Source of the DNA: Nitrospira lenta
GTDB lineage: Bacteria; Nitrospirota; Nitrospiria; Nitrospirales; Nitrospiraceae
Length of the DNA: 64,000 nucleotides
Reading direction: 5' to 3'
Assembly (NCBI RefSeq): GCF_900403705.1
Contig: NZ_OUNR01000001.1
Location: 806,001-870,000 of the forward strand
Under the pieces are notes generated by a model that saw only the letters and a program-made list of their open reading frames with translations, searched no databases and was not told the origin of the DNA. This document shows, piece after piece, positions 35,201-44,093 of this stretch. The stretch's first letter is position 1. Each line of letters starts with the position of its first letter. The position numbers were made by a program, and so were the translations under genes.

Positions 35201-37684
35201 CTAGGACCAGGCCGGCGTGACCAGCCCCTTCGCATCCCGCCAGTGCGGCGTCCACGCAAGAACGACAAGCTTTACGGCAATGTTGGCTTTGGTCGGCTTG
35301 ATGGAGATGGACTCGAGCTTTTCGTTCAATGGATCGGTCGCGGCCGCCATCGCCTCGCTCTCGGCATTGAATTGCGCGTCGAGGTCCGCCAGCTGTTGCT
35401 GGAGTGCCGACACATTTTCTTCGGCGTAACCGACATCCTGCGACTCCTTCATCACGCGGCCGGCGCTCTTGATCGCCGTCGTCGCCCGCCCGATGTTCGT
35501 CGCGCTGATCGTCTTGCGTCCTAAAAATGCGCCGAGGATCGAGGCGCCGACACTGATGGCCGCCTGCACCTGGCTGGAACGGGACTCCGCCTGCTGCTTG
35601 GCCTTCATCTGTTCGGCTCGCCTGATGCGGTCCTGCAGCATCGCAATCTTCGGCGCGTATTTCTGGCGCAACGCCCCGGCCGCTTTGTCTCGCAACTCGC
35701 GGCCGGACTGTTGGAGCCGCACACGGAAATCCCGTTCGGACTCGCCCGGCTTGGAGACGTCTTTCGTCGTCGGGCTTTTCAACAGCTCAAGCTTTTGGGT
35801 CCTGAAGAGCCAGCCGCCGAAGTCTTTATTCCAGTCGGCATAACTCTTGGCCTTGCCGGCGCTGGCGGGGAGCGGAAGGAACTGGGCATTCCCATCCGGC
35901 GACTGCTCCAGATCCGCAACCGCGATGTCCGCAACAAGGGCCTGATCCCAATCGACCGGCACCGCGCCGTCAGTCATAGGTGCCAACACCGTCACCTCCT
36001 GCGTCTGGTCGATGCCGCTTTTCGTATCAGAGAACCGGATCTGAGACGATCCCAGCAGCATCGGGGCATACATAAGCTCACTGCCCTCCGGCTTGGAACC
36101 CCGCAACGGCACAAACTGCTGCGGCACATCCGGCGGAACAATCGGGCGCTCTCCACCCGTAGCGCTCTTCATCGACTTGGCCGCCGAACCTGCGGCAGTC
36201 CCGGCATGCGCGGCGCGCTGCGAATCCATCAGCTGTTTGATCTGCGTTCTCGTCAGAGGACCGCGCAAGTAGGACAGGCACCAGCGGGTTTCAAATACGA
36301 CCGGCTCATCCTCATGGACATTGTTCATCAGGAAGATGCGGTTACCGAGACCGGCAAGCGTCTGCTCCATGCGCCCCTTGTCAAATTTCTTTCCCGCGCT
36401 GGAGGAGGCGCCTTCCAAACCTTCGAGCACCCGCGCCTTGTCGCGCTCCGTCTGCAACCGTCCGATGAACCAGGTGCCGGTATTGGACAATCCTTTATAG
36501 TCGAGATCGACGGGATTCTGCGTCGCCAACACCACGCCCAGACCGAACGCGCGCGCCTGCTTGAGCAGCGTCATCAACGGCAGTTTCGACGGCGGATTCG
36601 CCACCGGCGGGAAGTAGCCGAAGATCTCATCCATATAGAGAAGCGCCCGCAGGCTCGTCGTGCCCGATTGCGCCCGCATCCACCCGACCATCTGACTCAA
36701 TAAGAGTGTCACGAAGAACATGCGCTCGGCGTCGTTGAGATGCGCGATGGAGAAAATCGCCAGGCGCGGCTTGCCTGCCGGCGTATAGAGGAGCGACTGA
36801 ATATCGAGCGCGTCTCCTTCGAGCCAGGCCTGAAAGCCGGGCGCGGCGAGAAGATTGTTCAACTTCATGGCCAGCGCAAAACGGTCCTTGGACGGGAAGA
36901 AGGAATCCACGTCCATCACGCCGATCTTCGAGACCGGCGGCGTTTGAATGGCGTGAATGAGCGAGGCCAGATCCAGATCTTCCCCGTTCCTCCACGTGCG
37001 ATCAAGAATCGTGGAGAGCAGAATATGCTCGCGGCTCTGGATTGGATCGGCTTCAATCCCGAGCAGGCCGAGGAGGCTGGTCACGGTGGTACTGATACGT
37101 TCGCGGAAGAGCTCGGTATCTTCGCGCACATCGGCAGCCGGTGCGGCGAAAGACTTCAGAATAGAGACCGGAAGCCCCGCATTGCTGCCTGGCGTGTAGA
37201 TCGCCACATCCGCTGCATCGCGCAGCCGCTGGATACGCGCGCCGTCCTGCTGCCAGCCGGCCAGCCCTTTGGCCCAGAGCTCGGCCTGCACCTTGGCGAA
37301 GTCGGCCGGCGACAAGCCTTTCTTGCGTGCGTCGTCTTCATTGATCCAGGGTTGAAAGTCTTCGCCCTTCAGACTCGGAAACGTCAGCATCAAGTTGCCG
37401 AGATCGCCCTTGGGGTCGATGATGATGGCGGGGATGTTATCGATGGCCGCTTCTTCGAGCAGCGAGAGACAGAGGCCGGTCTTTCCGCTGCCGGTCATCC
37501 CGACGCAAACCGCGTGGGTCACAAGATCTTTCGAATCGTAGAGCAACCAGCCCGGCTTCGCCTGTTTCGCCGCCATGTCATAGGGACGGCCAAGATAGAA
37601 CACCCCGAGCTTTTCGAAATCTTCCGCTGAACTTGCAGCAACCGGTTCCTTCGACTTCCCTGTCTCTTTCTTCTTAGGCGGCAT
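35201..37684 (-). CDS. HerA-like ATPase / DUF853-type NTP-binding protein
   Basis: An 827-residue P-loop ATPase of the HerA/FtsK superfamily (DUF853-like). Walker A is GMTGSGKTGLCL (about 62-73), followed by IIDPKGDLGNLML; Walker B is LLYMDEIFGYFPP (about 350), and TQNPVDLDYKGL is the usual sensor region. A basic, Lys-rich start and a helical coiled-coil segment (about 650-780) flank the ATPase. Relatives are predicted DNA or protein translocases; no partner nuclease such as NurA is adjacent, so the role is open. It is followed three bases later by a DUF486 gene read from the other side of the pair (that gene lies upstream). Confidence 0.85.
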   Translation of the reverse strand: MPPKKKETGKSKEPVAASSAEDFEKLGVFYLGRPYDMAAKQAKPGWLLYDSKDLVTHAVCVGMTGSGKTGLCLSLLEEAAIDNIPAIIIDPKGDLGNLMLTFPSLKGEDFQPWINEDDARKKGLSPADFAKVQAELWAKGLAGWQQDGARIQRLRDAADVAIYTPGSNAGLPVSILKSFAAPAADVREDTELFRERISTTVTSLLGLLGIEADPIQSREHILLSTILDRTWRNGEDLDLASLIHAIQTPPVSKIGVMDVDSFFPSKDRFALAMKLNNLLAAPGFQAWLEGDALDIQSLLYTPAGKPRLAIFSIAHLNDAERMFFVTLLLSQMVGWMRAQSGTTSLRALLYMDEIFGYFPPVANPPSKLPLMTLLKQARAFGLGVVLATQNPVDLDYKGLSNTGTWFIGRLQTERDKARVLEGLEGASSSAGKKFDKGRMEQTLAGLGNRIFLMNNVHEDEPVVFETRWCLSYLRGPLTRTQIKQLMDSQRAAHAGTAAGSAAKSMKSATGGERPIVPPDVPQQFVPLRGSKPEGSELMYAPMLLGSSQIRFSDTKSGIDQTQEVTVLAPMTDGAVPVDWDQALVADIAVADLEQSPDGNAQFLPLPASAGKAKSYADWNKDFGGWLFRTQKLELLKSPTTKDVSKPGESERDFRVRLQQSGRELRDKAAGALRQKYAPKIAMLQDRIRRAEQMKAKQQAESRSSQVQAAISVGASILGAFLGRKTISATNIGRATTAIKSAGRVMKESQDVGYAEENVSALQQQLADLDAQFNAESEAMAAATDPLNEKLESISIKPTKANIAVKLVVLAWTPHWRDAKGLVTPAWS

Positions 37685-37687
37685 CGT

Positions 37688-38017
37688 TTACCATTCCTTG
37701 AATATGAGGAACACGGCTCCAATCATCAGGCCGAATCCGGCCAGATAATTCCACTTGAGCGGCTCTTTGAGATACAGCACAGAAAAGACGCAAAACACGA
37801 TAAGGGTAATCACTTCTTGAATGGTTTTCAATTGCGCCGCCGTGAATTCATAGTGCCCGATCCGGTTCGCCGGCACCTGGAAACAATACTCAAAGAACGC
37901 AATCCCCCAACTCACCACAATCACGATCCACAAAGGCGAGTCCTTATACTTCAAATGCCCGTACCAGGCGAAGGTCATGAAAATATTGGAGATCGTGAGC
38001 AGGAGAATTGTGTGCAT
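37688..38017 (-). CDS. DUF486 / DMT-like small membrane protein
   Basis: A 109-residue protein with four hydrophobic helices. MHTILLLTISNIFMTFAWYG and the ending FGLMIGAVFLIF are typical of the DUF486 family, which resembles half of a drug/metabolite transporter. I chose the ATG at 38017 because family members start there and GGAAAG lies about six bases upstream; an ATG at 38044 is in frame. The role is unknown. It immediately precedes the HerA-like gene with a three-base gap. Confidence 0.85.
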   Translation of the reverse strand: MHTILLLTISNIFMTFAWYGHLKYKDSPLWIVIVVSWGIAFFEYCFQVPANRIGHYEFTAAQLKTIQEVITLIVFCVFSVLYLKEPLKWNYLAGFGLMIGAVFLIFKEW

Positions 38018-38070
38018 GTGATCTTTCCAAATAATCTTGATCAAACCTGAGAGACCACAGCAGGGCGTTC

Positions 38071-38577
38071 TTACCGTTTACAGGGCGCCTGCTTAAGATT
38101 ACTCACTTCAGCCTCGGTTGTAGGCTTCCACGTTTCTTTGATGGTCCGCACGGTGTACGTTCCATTTGCATCCATCGGTGAATGCCCATTTACAATGCCG
38201 CTGTTATCATATTCCGCTAAATCTAGTGCGACGATTATCTTCCCGGGTCCAAATTCCACATAACCCATTAAATTTTCGTAATTCCAGGGAAACTCGATAC
38301 ACCGCCATTGGGGTGTAAGAATTAGCTCACTCGAGGGAATCTTGCCGTCAACCTTGTTGGTGTAAATCCAATAAGAGCTGTCCCATTTGTACAGTTTCCA
38401 ATCGAAAAGATTGTGGGGATTTCCACCTCTGCCCTCCCAGTGCCCTTTTATCTGCACTTCATAGATATACCCATTTGCTCCAGGGCGGATAATGACCTCT
38501 TGGTCAAACGCACCATCACGGTAACATCCACTCAGAAACAAGAAGAGTGCAACACCATAGAGTCTAAGATAGCCCAT
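38071..38577 (-). CDS. Small lipoprotein of unknown function
   Basis: A 168-residue predicted lipoprotein. MGYLRLYGVALFLFLSGC gives a signal peptide and lipobox (Cys 18). The ATG at 38577 has GAGGAG eight bases upstream; an in-frame ATG at 38613 would bury the signal. The mature part is rich in Trp and Tyr with beta-like segments (YIYEVQIKGHWEGRGG, WRCIEFPWNY), suggesting a small beta-sandwich. Its bases are more AT-rich than its neighbours, which hints at acquisition. I do not recognise the family. Confidence 0.65.
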   Translation of the reverse strand: MGYLRLYGVALFLFLSGCYRDGAFDQEVIIRPGANGYIYEVQIKGHWEGRGGNPHNLFDWKLYKWDSSYWIYTNKVDGKIPSSELILTPQWRCIEFPWNYENLMGYVEFGPGKIIVALDLAEYDNSGIVNGHSPMDANGTYTVRTIKETWKPTTEAEVSNLKQAPCKR

Positions 38578-38676
38578 TCGTGCAGCTCCTCTTCCTACCG
38601 AGCACTCATTCATGCGAAAAGCACAGATACCCTATGGGCTGATAGCTTCAAGGACATCAGCTTCCACTCCCTCAGC

Positions 38677-38865
38677 GGGGTGGAAGGGCGGACCTTTCGG
38701 AAGTCGTCATAGCGGGCATGGAGAGATGACAGCCATAAGGATGCCGCAGTGCGACGACATGCGATTCTCATCGCGTTTTAGAGTCGCACGCGATGAGTAC
38801 GGAGCCTGAAGCAGCCTCTATTCATCGCATCGTGGCGACTCTCGAAAGATCTGCCCTTCCACTCC
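38677..38865. repeat. Long imperfect inverted repeat (MITE-like or structured RNA)
   Basis: Arms of 33 bases at 38677-38709 and 38833-38865 match at 26 or more positions when one is reverse-complemented, and the differences I see are all transitions, so a transcript could keep most pairs as G-U. A nested perfect stem CTCATCGCG (38767-38775) / CGCGATGAG (38789-38797) sits in the middle. It fills most of the 344-base gap between the lipoprotein gene and uvrA. No gene is seen inside. Confidence 0.6.
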
Positions 38866-38886
38866 GCACCCCTCTCCCATCCTAAC

Positions 38887-38922
38887 GGGGACAGGCACCG
38901 CCGGGTGGCGGAGCCAGTCCCC
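38887..38922. repeat. REP-like hairpin at the end of uvrA
   Basis: GGGGACAGGCACCGCC - GGGT - GGCGGAGCCAGTCCCC forms a 16-base stem with two symmetric A-A mismatches and a four-base loop. It ends on the first base of the reverse-strand uvrA stop codon. The GGGGACAGGCACC type core is like repetitive extragenic palindromes found in other bacteria. It could also serve as a transcript-end stabiliser for uvrA. Confidence 0.6.
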
Positions 38923-41429
38923 TACAGACCGGCTTCTTTGAGCACTTGCCCGGTGTAGGACCGCTTGGACTTCGCCACTTCGCGAGGCGGGCCTTCGACG
39001 ACGATTTCGCCGCCGCGATCGCCGCCCTCGGGACCGAGGTCAATGACCCAGTCGGCGTTCTTGATGACGTCGAGATTGTGCTCAATGACGAGGACCGTAT
39101 TGCCCGCTTCCACCAGCCGATCCAGCACATCGATCAGCCGCTGCACATCGGCAAAATGCAAACCGGTGGTCGGCTCGTCCAGAATGTACATGGTCCGTCC
39201 CGTCGGACGTTTCGAAAGTTCGCGCGAGAGCTTGACGCGCTGAGCCTCGCCGCCGGAAAGCGTCGTGGCGGACTGGCCGAGCTTCACATAGTGCAAGCCG
39301 ACATCGTGCAGCGTTTCCAGCTTCCGCTTGATAAAGGGAATGTGCTCGAAGAACTCCACCGCATCGTCGACGGTCATGTTCAACACATCGGCGATGCTCT
39401 TGCCCTTATGCAGAATCTCCATCGTCTCGCGGTTGTACCGCTGCCCTTTGCAGACCTCACAGGTCACATAGACGTCGGGCAGGAAATGCATCTCGATCTT
39501 GATCAGCCCGTCGCCCTGACAGGCTTCGCACCGCCCGCCTTTAACATTGAAACTGTAGCGGCCCGGCTTGTAGCCACGAACTCGGGACTCGGGAAGATTC
39601 GAATAGAGATCCCGGATGAAACTGAACAGGCCGGTGTAGGTCGCCGGGTTGGAGCGAGGCGTGCGGCCGATCGGCGATTGATCGATGTCGATAACCTTAT
39701 CCAGCGCATCCACGCCGCGCAGTTCCTTGCAGCCGTCGATCTTGGGCTTCTTCTGATAGAGCATCTGCGAGAGCGAATGGAAGAGCACTTCGAGCACGAG
39801 CGTGCTCTTCCCCGAACCGGAGACGCCGGTCACACAGGTCAACATGCCCAGCGGAATCTTCGCCGTCACATTCTTGAGATTGTGCTTCTGCGCGTTCGCG
39901 ACTGTGAGATAGCCCTTCGGCTTGCGGTCTCGCTTGGGCAGCGAAACGGTCTGAATGCCGCGCAGATACTGGCCGGTGATGGAATCGGGATTCCCCATCA
40001 CCTCTTGCGGCGTGCCCTGGGCGATAACATGGCCGCCGTGCGTGCCGGCGCCGGGCCCCATGTCGAGCAGGTGATCCGCGGCCATCATCGTTTCGGCGTC
40101 ATGCTCCACCACCACGACCGTATTGCCGAGATCGCGCAGCCGCAGCAGCGTCTGCAAGAGCCGGCGGTTGTCGCGCTGGTGCAATCCAATCGACGGTTCG
40201 TCGAGAATGTAGAGCACGCCGACGAGGCCCGAGCCAATTTGCGTCGCCAAACGAATGCGTTGGCCTTCGCCGCCGGACAAGGTCGCGGCCGCCCGATCCA
40301 GGGTCAGATAATCCAGCCCCACATTCACCAGAAAGCCCAGCCGTTCGCGAATCTCTTTCAGGATGCGATGCGCGATGACGAGCTCACGGTCCGTAAACTT
40401 CAGCGAGACAAAAAATTCCGCCGCCGCCCGGATCGACAGACTCGTGACTTCGGCGATGGATTTCTTCTCCAGCTTGATCGCGAGACTTTCTGGCTTGAGC
40501 CTGGCGCCATGGCAGACCTCGCAGGCATCCAGCAACGTAAAGTCTTCTTCTTCCGAGGCCCCGGGGGTCATGGCGTAGCCGATACCGTCACAGGCCGGAC
40601 AAGCCCCGTGCGGGCTGTTGAAGGAGAAAATGCGCGGTTCGACTTCAGGGTAACTCACGCCACACTTGATACAGGCCAGCTTGTCGCTATAGAGCCGGGT
40701 CTTGCCGTTGTCGGTCAGGACCGCGACCAGCCCGCTGGTCAGCTTCAGCGAGGTCTCGACCGAGTCGGCCAGTCGTCGCATCAGCGCATCACCCGCCTTC
40801 ATGACGAGGCGATCGACGATGATTTCAATCGTGTGCTTTTTCTGTTTATCGAGGACGATGTCCTCGCCGAGGTCGACGATCTCCCCGTTCACGCGGGCCC
40901 GGACATAGCCGGCCTTGCGCATCTCTAACAACTCTTTGCGATATTCCCCTTTGCGCCCCCGCACGATCGGCGCCAGAACTTGAAACTTCGCGCCCTCAGG
41001 AAGACCCGCAATGGCATCGACCATCTGCTGCACCGTCTGCGCAGCGATTTCTTCTCCGCACTGAAAACAGTAGGGCCGCCCGACCCGCGCAAACAACAAT
41101 CGCAGATAGTCGTAGATCTCCGTGACCGTCCCGACGGTGGAACGCGGATTGTGACTGGTGCTCTTCTGCTCGATGGAAATGGCCGGCGACAATCCCTCGA
41201 TCGAATCGACATCCGGCTTGCCCATCTGCTCAAGAAACTGTCTGGCGTAGGCCGACAGCGATTCGACATAGCGCCGCTGTCCTTCGGCATAAATGGTGTC
41301 GAACGCGAGCGACGACTTGCCTGACCCGCTCAAGCCGGTAATGACGACCAGCTTGTCGCGTGGAATGACGACGTCGATATTTTTGAGGTTATGTTCGCGG
41401 GCGCCTTTTATGGTGATCGTATTGCTCAT
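38922..41429 (-). CDS. uvrA: Excinuclease ABC subunit A lacking the insertion domain
   Basis: Damage-recognition ATPase of nucleotide excision repair, 835 residues instead of about 940. Present: first Walker [13 protein letters not shown] (32-43), the UvrB-binding region (about 120-245), the first zinc finger (C253, C256, C277, C280), the signature [12 protein letters not shown], Walker [11 protein letters not shown], the second Walker [12 protein letters not shown], the second zinc finger (CEACQGDG ... CEVCKG) and the second signature [11 protein letters not shown]. Missing: about 100 residues between GYAMTPG (about 285) and CEVCHGARL (about 303), the place of the insertion domain. The reading frame is intact. 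A canonical UvrA2 lacks the UvrB-binding domain instead, so this is a different variant. Confidence 0.93.
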   Translation of the reverse strand: MSNTITIKGAREHNLKNIDVVIPRDKLVVITGLSGSGKSSLAFDTIYAEGQRRYVESLSAYARQFLEQMGKPDVDSIEGLSPAISIEQKSTSHNPRSTVGTVTEIYDYLRLLFARVGRPYCFQCGEEIAAQTVQQMVDAIAGLPEGAKFQVLAPIVRGRKGEYRKELLEMRKAGYVRARVNGEIVDLGEDIVLDKQKKHTIEIIVDRLVMKAGDALMRRLADSVETSLKLTSGLVAVLTDNGKTRLYSDKLACIKCGVSYPEVEPRIFSFNSPHGACPACDGIGYAMTPGASEEEDFTLLDACEVCHGARLKPESLAIKLEKKSIAEVTSLSIRAAAEFFVSLKFTDRELVIAHRILKEIRERLGFLVNVGLDYLTLDRAAATLSGGEGQRIRLATQIGSGLVGVLYILDEPSIGLHQRDNRRLLQTLLRLRDLGNTVVVVEHDAETMMAADHLLDMGPGAGTHGGHVIAQGTPQEVMGNPDSITGQYLRGIQTVSLPKRDRKPKGYLTVANAQKHNLKNVTAKIPLGMLTCVTGVSGSGKSTLVLEVLFHSLSQMLYQKKPKIDGCKELRGVDALDKVIDIDQSPIGRTPRSNPATYTGLFSFIRDLYSNLPESRVRGYKPGRYSFNVKGGRCEACQGDGLIKIEMHFLPDVYVTCEVCKGQRYNRETMEILHKGKSIADVLNMTVDDAVEFFEHIPFIKRKLETLHDVGLHYVKLGQSATTLSGGEAQRVKLSRELSKRPTGRTMYILDEPTTGLHFADVQRLIDVLDRLVEAGNTVLVIEHNLDVIKNADWVIDLGPEGGDRGGEIVVEGPPREVAKSKRSYTGQVLKEAGL

Positions 41430-41499
41430 AAGCGCGGGATTATACCATGGCCGTCCGGTTGCCTTGACAAAGTCTGAAGGCAGGTGCTACCACGGCGCC

Positions 41500-42276
41500 A
41501 TGGTACAAACGCGACCGCCCTCTGCTTCATCCGGCACCCAAGTCCCCGCGCAGGCGGTCTCGACCTGGTCCGGACCTGCGCGCGAACAGGCCGTGCAGCG
41601 GATGTTCACCGCCATCGCGGGCGTCTACGACCTCAATAACACGCTCCTGAGCTTCGGACTCCATTACCGCTGGAAGAAAATCACGGCGTCGCTCGTCCCG
41701 CCAGTCGAACAGGGCACCGCGCTCGATGTAGGAGCCGGCACGGCCGACCTGGCCCTGTTGGTCGAGCCCCGCATGGGAACTAACGGCCGCGTGGTCGCGT
41801 CCGATCTCAATCACGCCATGCTCGCCGAAGGGCTCAAGAAGGTGGACCTCAAAGGTCGCACGGGAAGAATCGCCTGTCTGCAAGCCAATGCGGAACATCT
41901 CGGATTCACGGACAACACATTCGATGCGGTGACGACCGGATTCTGCATGCGCAATGTCGGAAACCTGCCGCAAGCGGTCGGCGAAATTCGCCGGGTGATG
42001 AAACCGGGTGGCACGTTTGTCTGCCTGGAGTTCTCTCGGCCGGTCTTTGGCTGGCTGCGGGCGCTCTATGATTGGTACTCGTTTAAATTGCTGCCTTGGG
42101 TTGGAACGAAGGTCGCGCGGGATACCACCGGCGTGTATGAGTATCTCCCCGCCTCGATCCGCACGTTTCCCGATCAGGAGCGGCTCTGCCAGGTTCTGCG
42201 CGAGGCCGGCTTCCGACAGGTGTCCTATCAGAATCTGACCGGCGGCATTGTGGCCATCCATGTGGCGGTGAAATAA
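41500..42276 (+). CDS. ubiE: Demethylmenaquinone / ubiquinone C-methyltransferase
   Basis: A 258-residue SAM-dependent methyltransferase of the UbiE/MenG family, the last step of menaquinone synthesis. FTAIAGVYDLNN and the SAM-binding DVGAGTADLALL (motif I) are present, and TTGFCMRNVGNLPQ matches the family signature. The ATG at 41500 gives the expected length; the frame is open to 41293 but only across the uvrA start. TTGACA at 41464 is a possible -35 with no strong -10. The start lies 70 bases from the divergent uvrA start. A radical SAM gene follows after four bases, probably in the same transcript. Confidence 0.88.
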   Translation: MVQTRPPSASSGTQVPAQAVSTWSGPAREQAVQRMFTAIAGVYDLNNTLLSFGLHYRWKKITASLVPPVEQGTALDVGAGTADLALLVEPRMGTNGRVVASDLNHAMLAEGLKKVDLKGRTGRIACLQANAEHLGFTDNTFDAVTTGFCMRNVGNLPQAVGEIRRVMKPGGTFVCLEFSRPVFGWLRALYDWYSFKLLPWVGTKVARDTTGVYEYLPASIRTFPDQERLCQVLREAGFRQVSYQNLTGGIVAIHVAVK

Positions 42277-42280
42277 GCCC

Positions 42281-43924
42281 ATGAATTCCGTTCTCTACGT
42301 TTTTCTGCCATGCAAGAAGGTCTATCCGATAGGAATCACCTATCTGGCTGACTTCATTCACCGCCGCCAGCCGGACGTACGTCAGCAAATCCTCGATCTG
42401 TCACTCTTTCCCGTTTCCCAGCGCAGCCAGGCCCTGCGCGATGCGGCGACCGCCTTCAAGCCTGACCTGGTCTGTTTTTCCTGGCGGGATATTCAGATTT
42501 TCTCCCCCCATGAAGGCGATTCGTCGCTGGAACATGCGTTCAACTTCTACTTTGCCAGCAACCCGCTCAAGCGCGTGGTGGCCTCGTTTGCGGGCGTGCA
42601 GCAGCTCTACCGCTACTACAGCCACATCTACAAAATTCTGTCGTATCCCTGGTTGATCCGCAAAGAGTTTTCCAAGGCGCAGATCATGATCGGGGGCGGA
42701 GCCTTTACGGCCTTTGCCGATCAGCTCATCGAGAAATTGCCGGAGGGCACGATCGGCCTGCTCGGCGAAGGGGAAGATGCGATCCTGAAAGTGATCGAAG
42801 GACGCTCAATCGAAGACGAACGCTACATTATTAAAGAAGGCGGAAAAGTTCGGAAAGGCCAGCAGGGCTCTCCGGCGCTGCTTGATGCCCTGACCGTCGA
42901 TCTTCCTTATCTGACGTCGATTTTCCCTCAGCATCGCGAATTTATCGGCGAATCGATCGGCGTGCAGACGAAACGGGGCTGTCCCTACGACTGCGCCTTC
43001 TGCCTCTACCCCTATATTGAAGGGAAACGGGTCCGGTATCGGCCGCCCGCCATGGTCGTGAAGGATATTTCCCAGCATTACCATCAGTGGGGAGCGCGGC
43101 GGTTCTGGTTTACCGACGCGCAGTTCATCACTGGGAAAGAAGCCTATCCCCAATGCACGGAGATTCTGGAACGGATTGTCAGTGAAAAGTTGGAGATCGA
43201 ATGGTCCGGCTATATCCGCACCTCTCTCATTACGCCTGAGCTGGCGAAGCTGATGGTCCGATCGGGCGTCGGAGATCTGGAAGTGGCGATTACATCCGGA
43301 TCCCAGGAGGTGCTGAACAACCTGCATATGGGGTTCAAGCTCGAACGCCTCTATGATGGATGCCGCTACCTGGCCGAAGCCGGATTCAAAGGCAAAGTCA
43401 TCCTGAACTATTCGCTCAATTCTCCCAAAGAGACGGAAGAGACGCTCTTGCAAAGTGTGGAGTCCTATAAGATCGTCGCCTCGATCCTTGGAGAAGAACG
43501 GGTGTTCCCCCTGATGTTCTTCCTGGGCATCCAGCCGAATACCGACCTTGAGCAGCGCTTGCTTGAAGAAGGGTACCTATCAGCCGGCTATAACCCCTTG
43601 ATGCTCACCCCGACCAGCATCCGGAAGCTGCTCTATAACCCAGCCCCTCTCAACGGCTTCATTGCCAAAGCCTGTCTGAAGGCCTGGGAACGGAAGGAAG
43701 GCAGTCGCGATCCAAGGAAATGGACCGGCTCCCTCTCTCAAACAGCGTCCGCCGACACGACGGGGCAATCCGGCCAATATGCCGACAAGAGCCTGGTCAA
43801 AGGGATCGAGGGGAACTCCGGCCGGGATGCATTGCTCTCACTAGAAGAGATTCTTCGGTCGCGCAAAAACCTGTCTTCTTCTGCGCCCTCCTCCTCAAAA
43901 TCATCCGCGACACCCGTTTCCTAA
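42281..43924 (+). CDS. B12-binding-type radical SAM protein
   Basis: A 547-residue protein. The N-terminal 170 residues have the Rossmann-like layout of cobalamin-binding radical SAM proteins (VLYVFLPCKKVYPIGITYLADF, then FKPDLVCFSW and AQIMIGGGAF) but no clear D-x-H-x-x-G cobalamin motif. The radical SAM core starts with the cluster motif KRGCPYDCAFCLYPYIEG (C-x3-C-x2-C), with family traits such as FWFTDAQFITG and EVAITSGSQEVL. The C-terminus is Ser/Thr-rich. Relatives include the BchE/HpnP type of tailoring enzymes; the substrate is unknown. Its neighbours are ubiE/menG and the PCP_red genes, which points toward quinone, lipid or tetrapyrrole modification. Confidence 0.8.
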   Translation: MNSVLYVFLPCKKVYPIGITYLADFIHRRQPDVRQQILDLSLFPVSQRSQALRDAATAFKPDLVCFSWRDIQIFSPHEGDSSLEHAFNFYFASNPLKRVVASFAGVQQLYRYYSHIYKILSYPWLIRKEFSKAQIMIGGGAFTAFADQLIEKLPEGTIGLLGEGEDAILKVIEGRSIEDERYIIKEGGKVRKGQQGSPALLDALTVDLPYLTSIFPQHREFIGESIGVQTKRGCPYDCAFCLYPYIEGKRVRYRPPAMVVKDISQHYHQWGARRFWFTDAQFITGKEAYPQCTEILERIVSEKLEIEWSGYIRTSLITPELAKLMVRSGVGDLEVAITSGSQEVLNNLHMGFKLERLYDGCRYLAEAGFKGKVILNYSLNSPKETEETLLQSVESYKIVASILGEERVFPLMFFLGIQPNTDLEQRLLEEGYLSAGYNPLMLTPTSIRKLLYNPAPLNGFIAKACLKAWERKEGSRDPRKWTGSLSQTASADTTGQSGQYADKSLVKGIEGNSGRDALLSLEEILRSRKNLSSSAPSSSKSSATPVS

Positions 43925-43963
43925 GCTCACCGTTCACGAGGCCGTTGACTCTGGATCTGCGCC

Positions 43964-43993
43964 TTGCATTCCAGAACGGGCCAATGCTATCAT
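43964..43993 (+). promoter_or_regulatory. Possible sigma-70 promoter of the Usp/PCP_red unit
   Basis: TTGCAT (43964-43969), 18 bases, TATCAT (43988-43993). Both hexamers match five or four of six consensus positions. The leader would be about 94 bases, ending in GGAGGAGG ahead of the ATG at 44094. Confidence 0.4.
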
Positions 43994-44093
43994 CCGACCT
44001 CTTTTATGCCGGGGATCTCAGGCAACCGTTTGGTTTTTCTCACAATTATGACGGTTCGCCCCGACAAAAAGAGGCCTTGGAGGAGGCGTCTCA

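Noticed and set aside
38677-38922. A CRISPR array
   Set aside because: The repeats are inverted, not direct, and there is no regular spacer.
38946-40928. A 660-codon open frame on the plus strand
   Set aside because: It is antisense to uvrA, whose motifs are unmistakable; the translation has no known domain.
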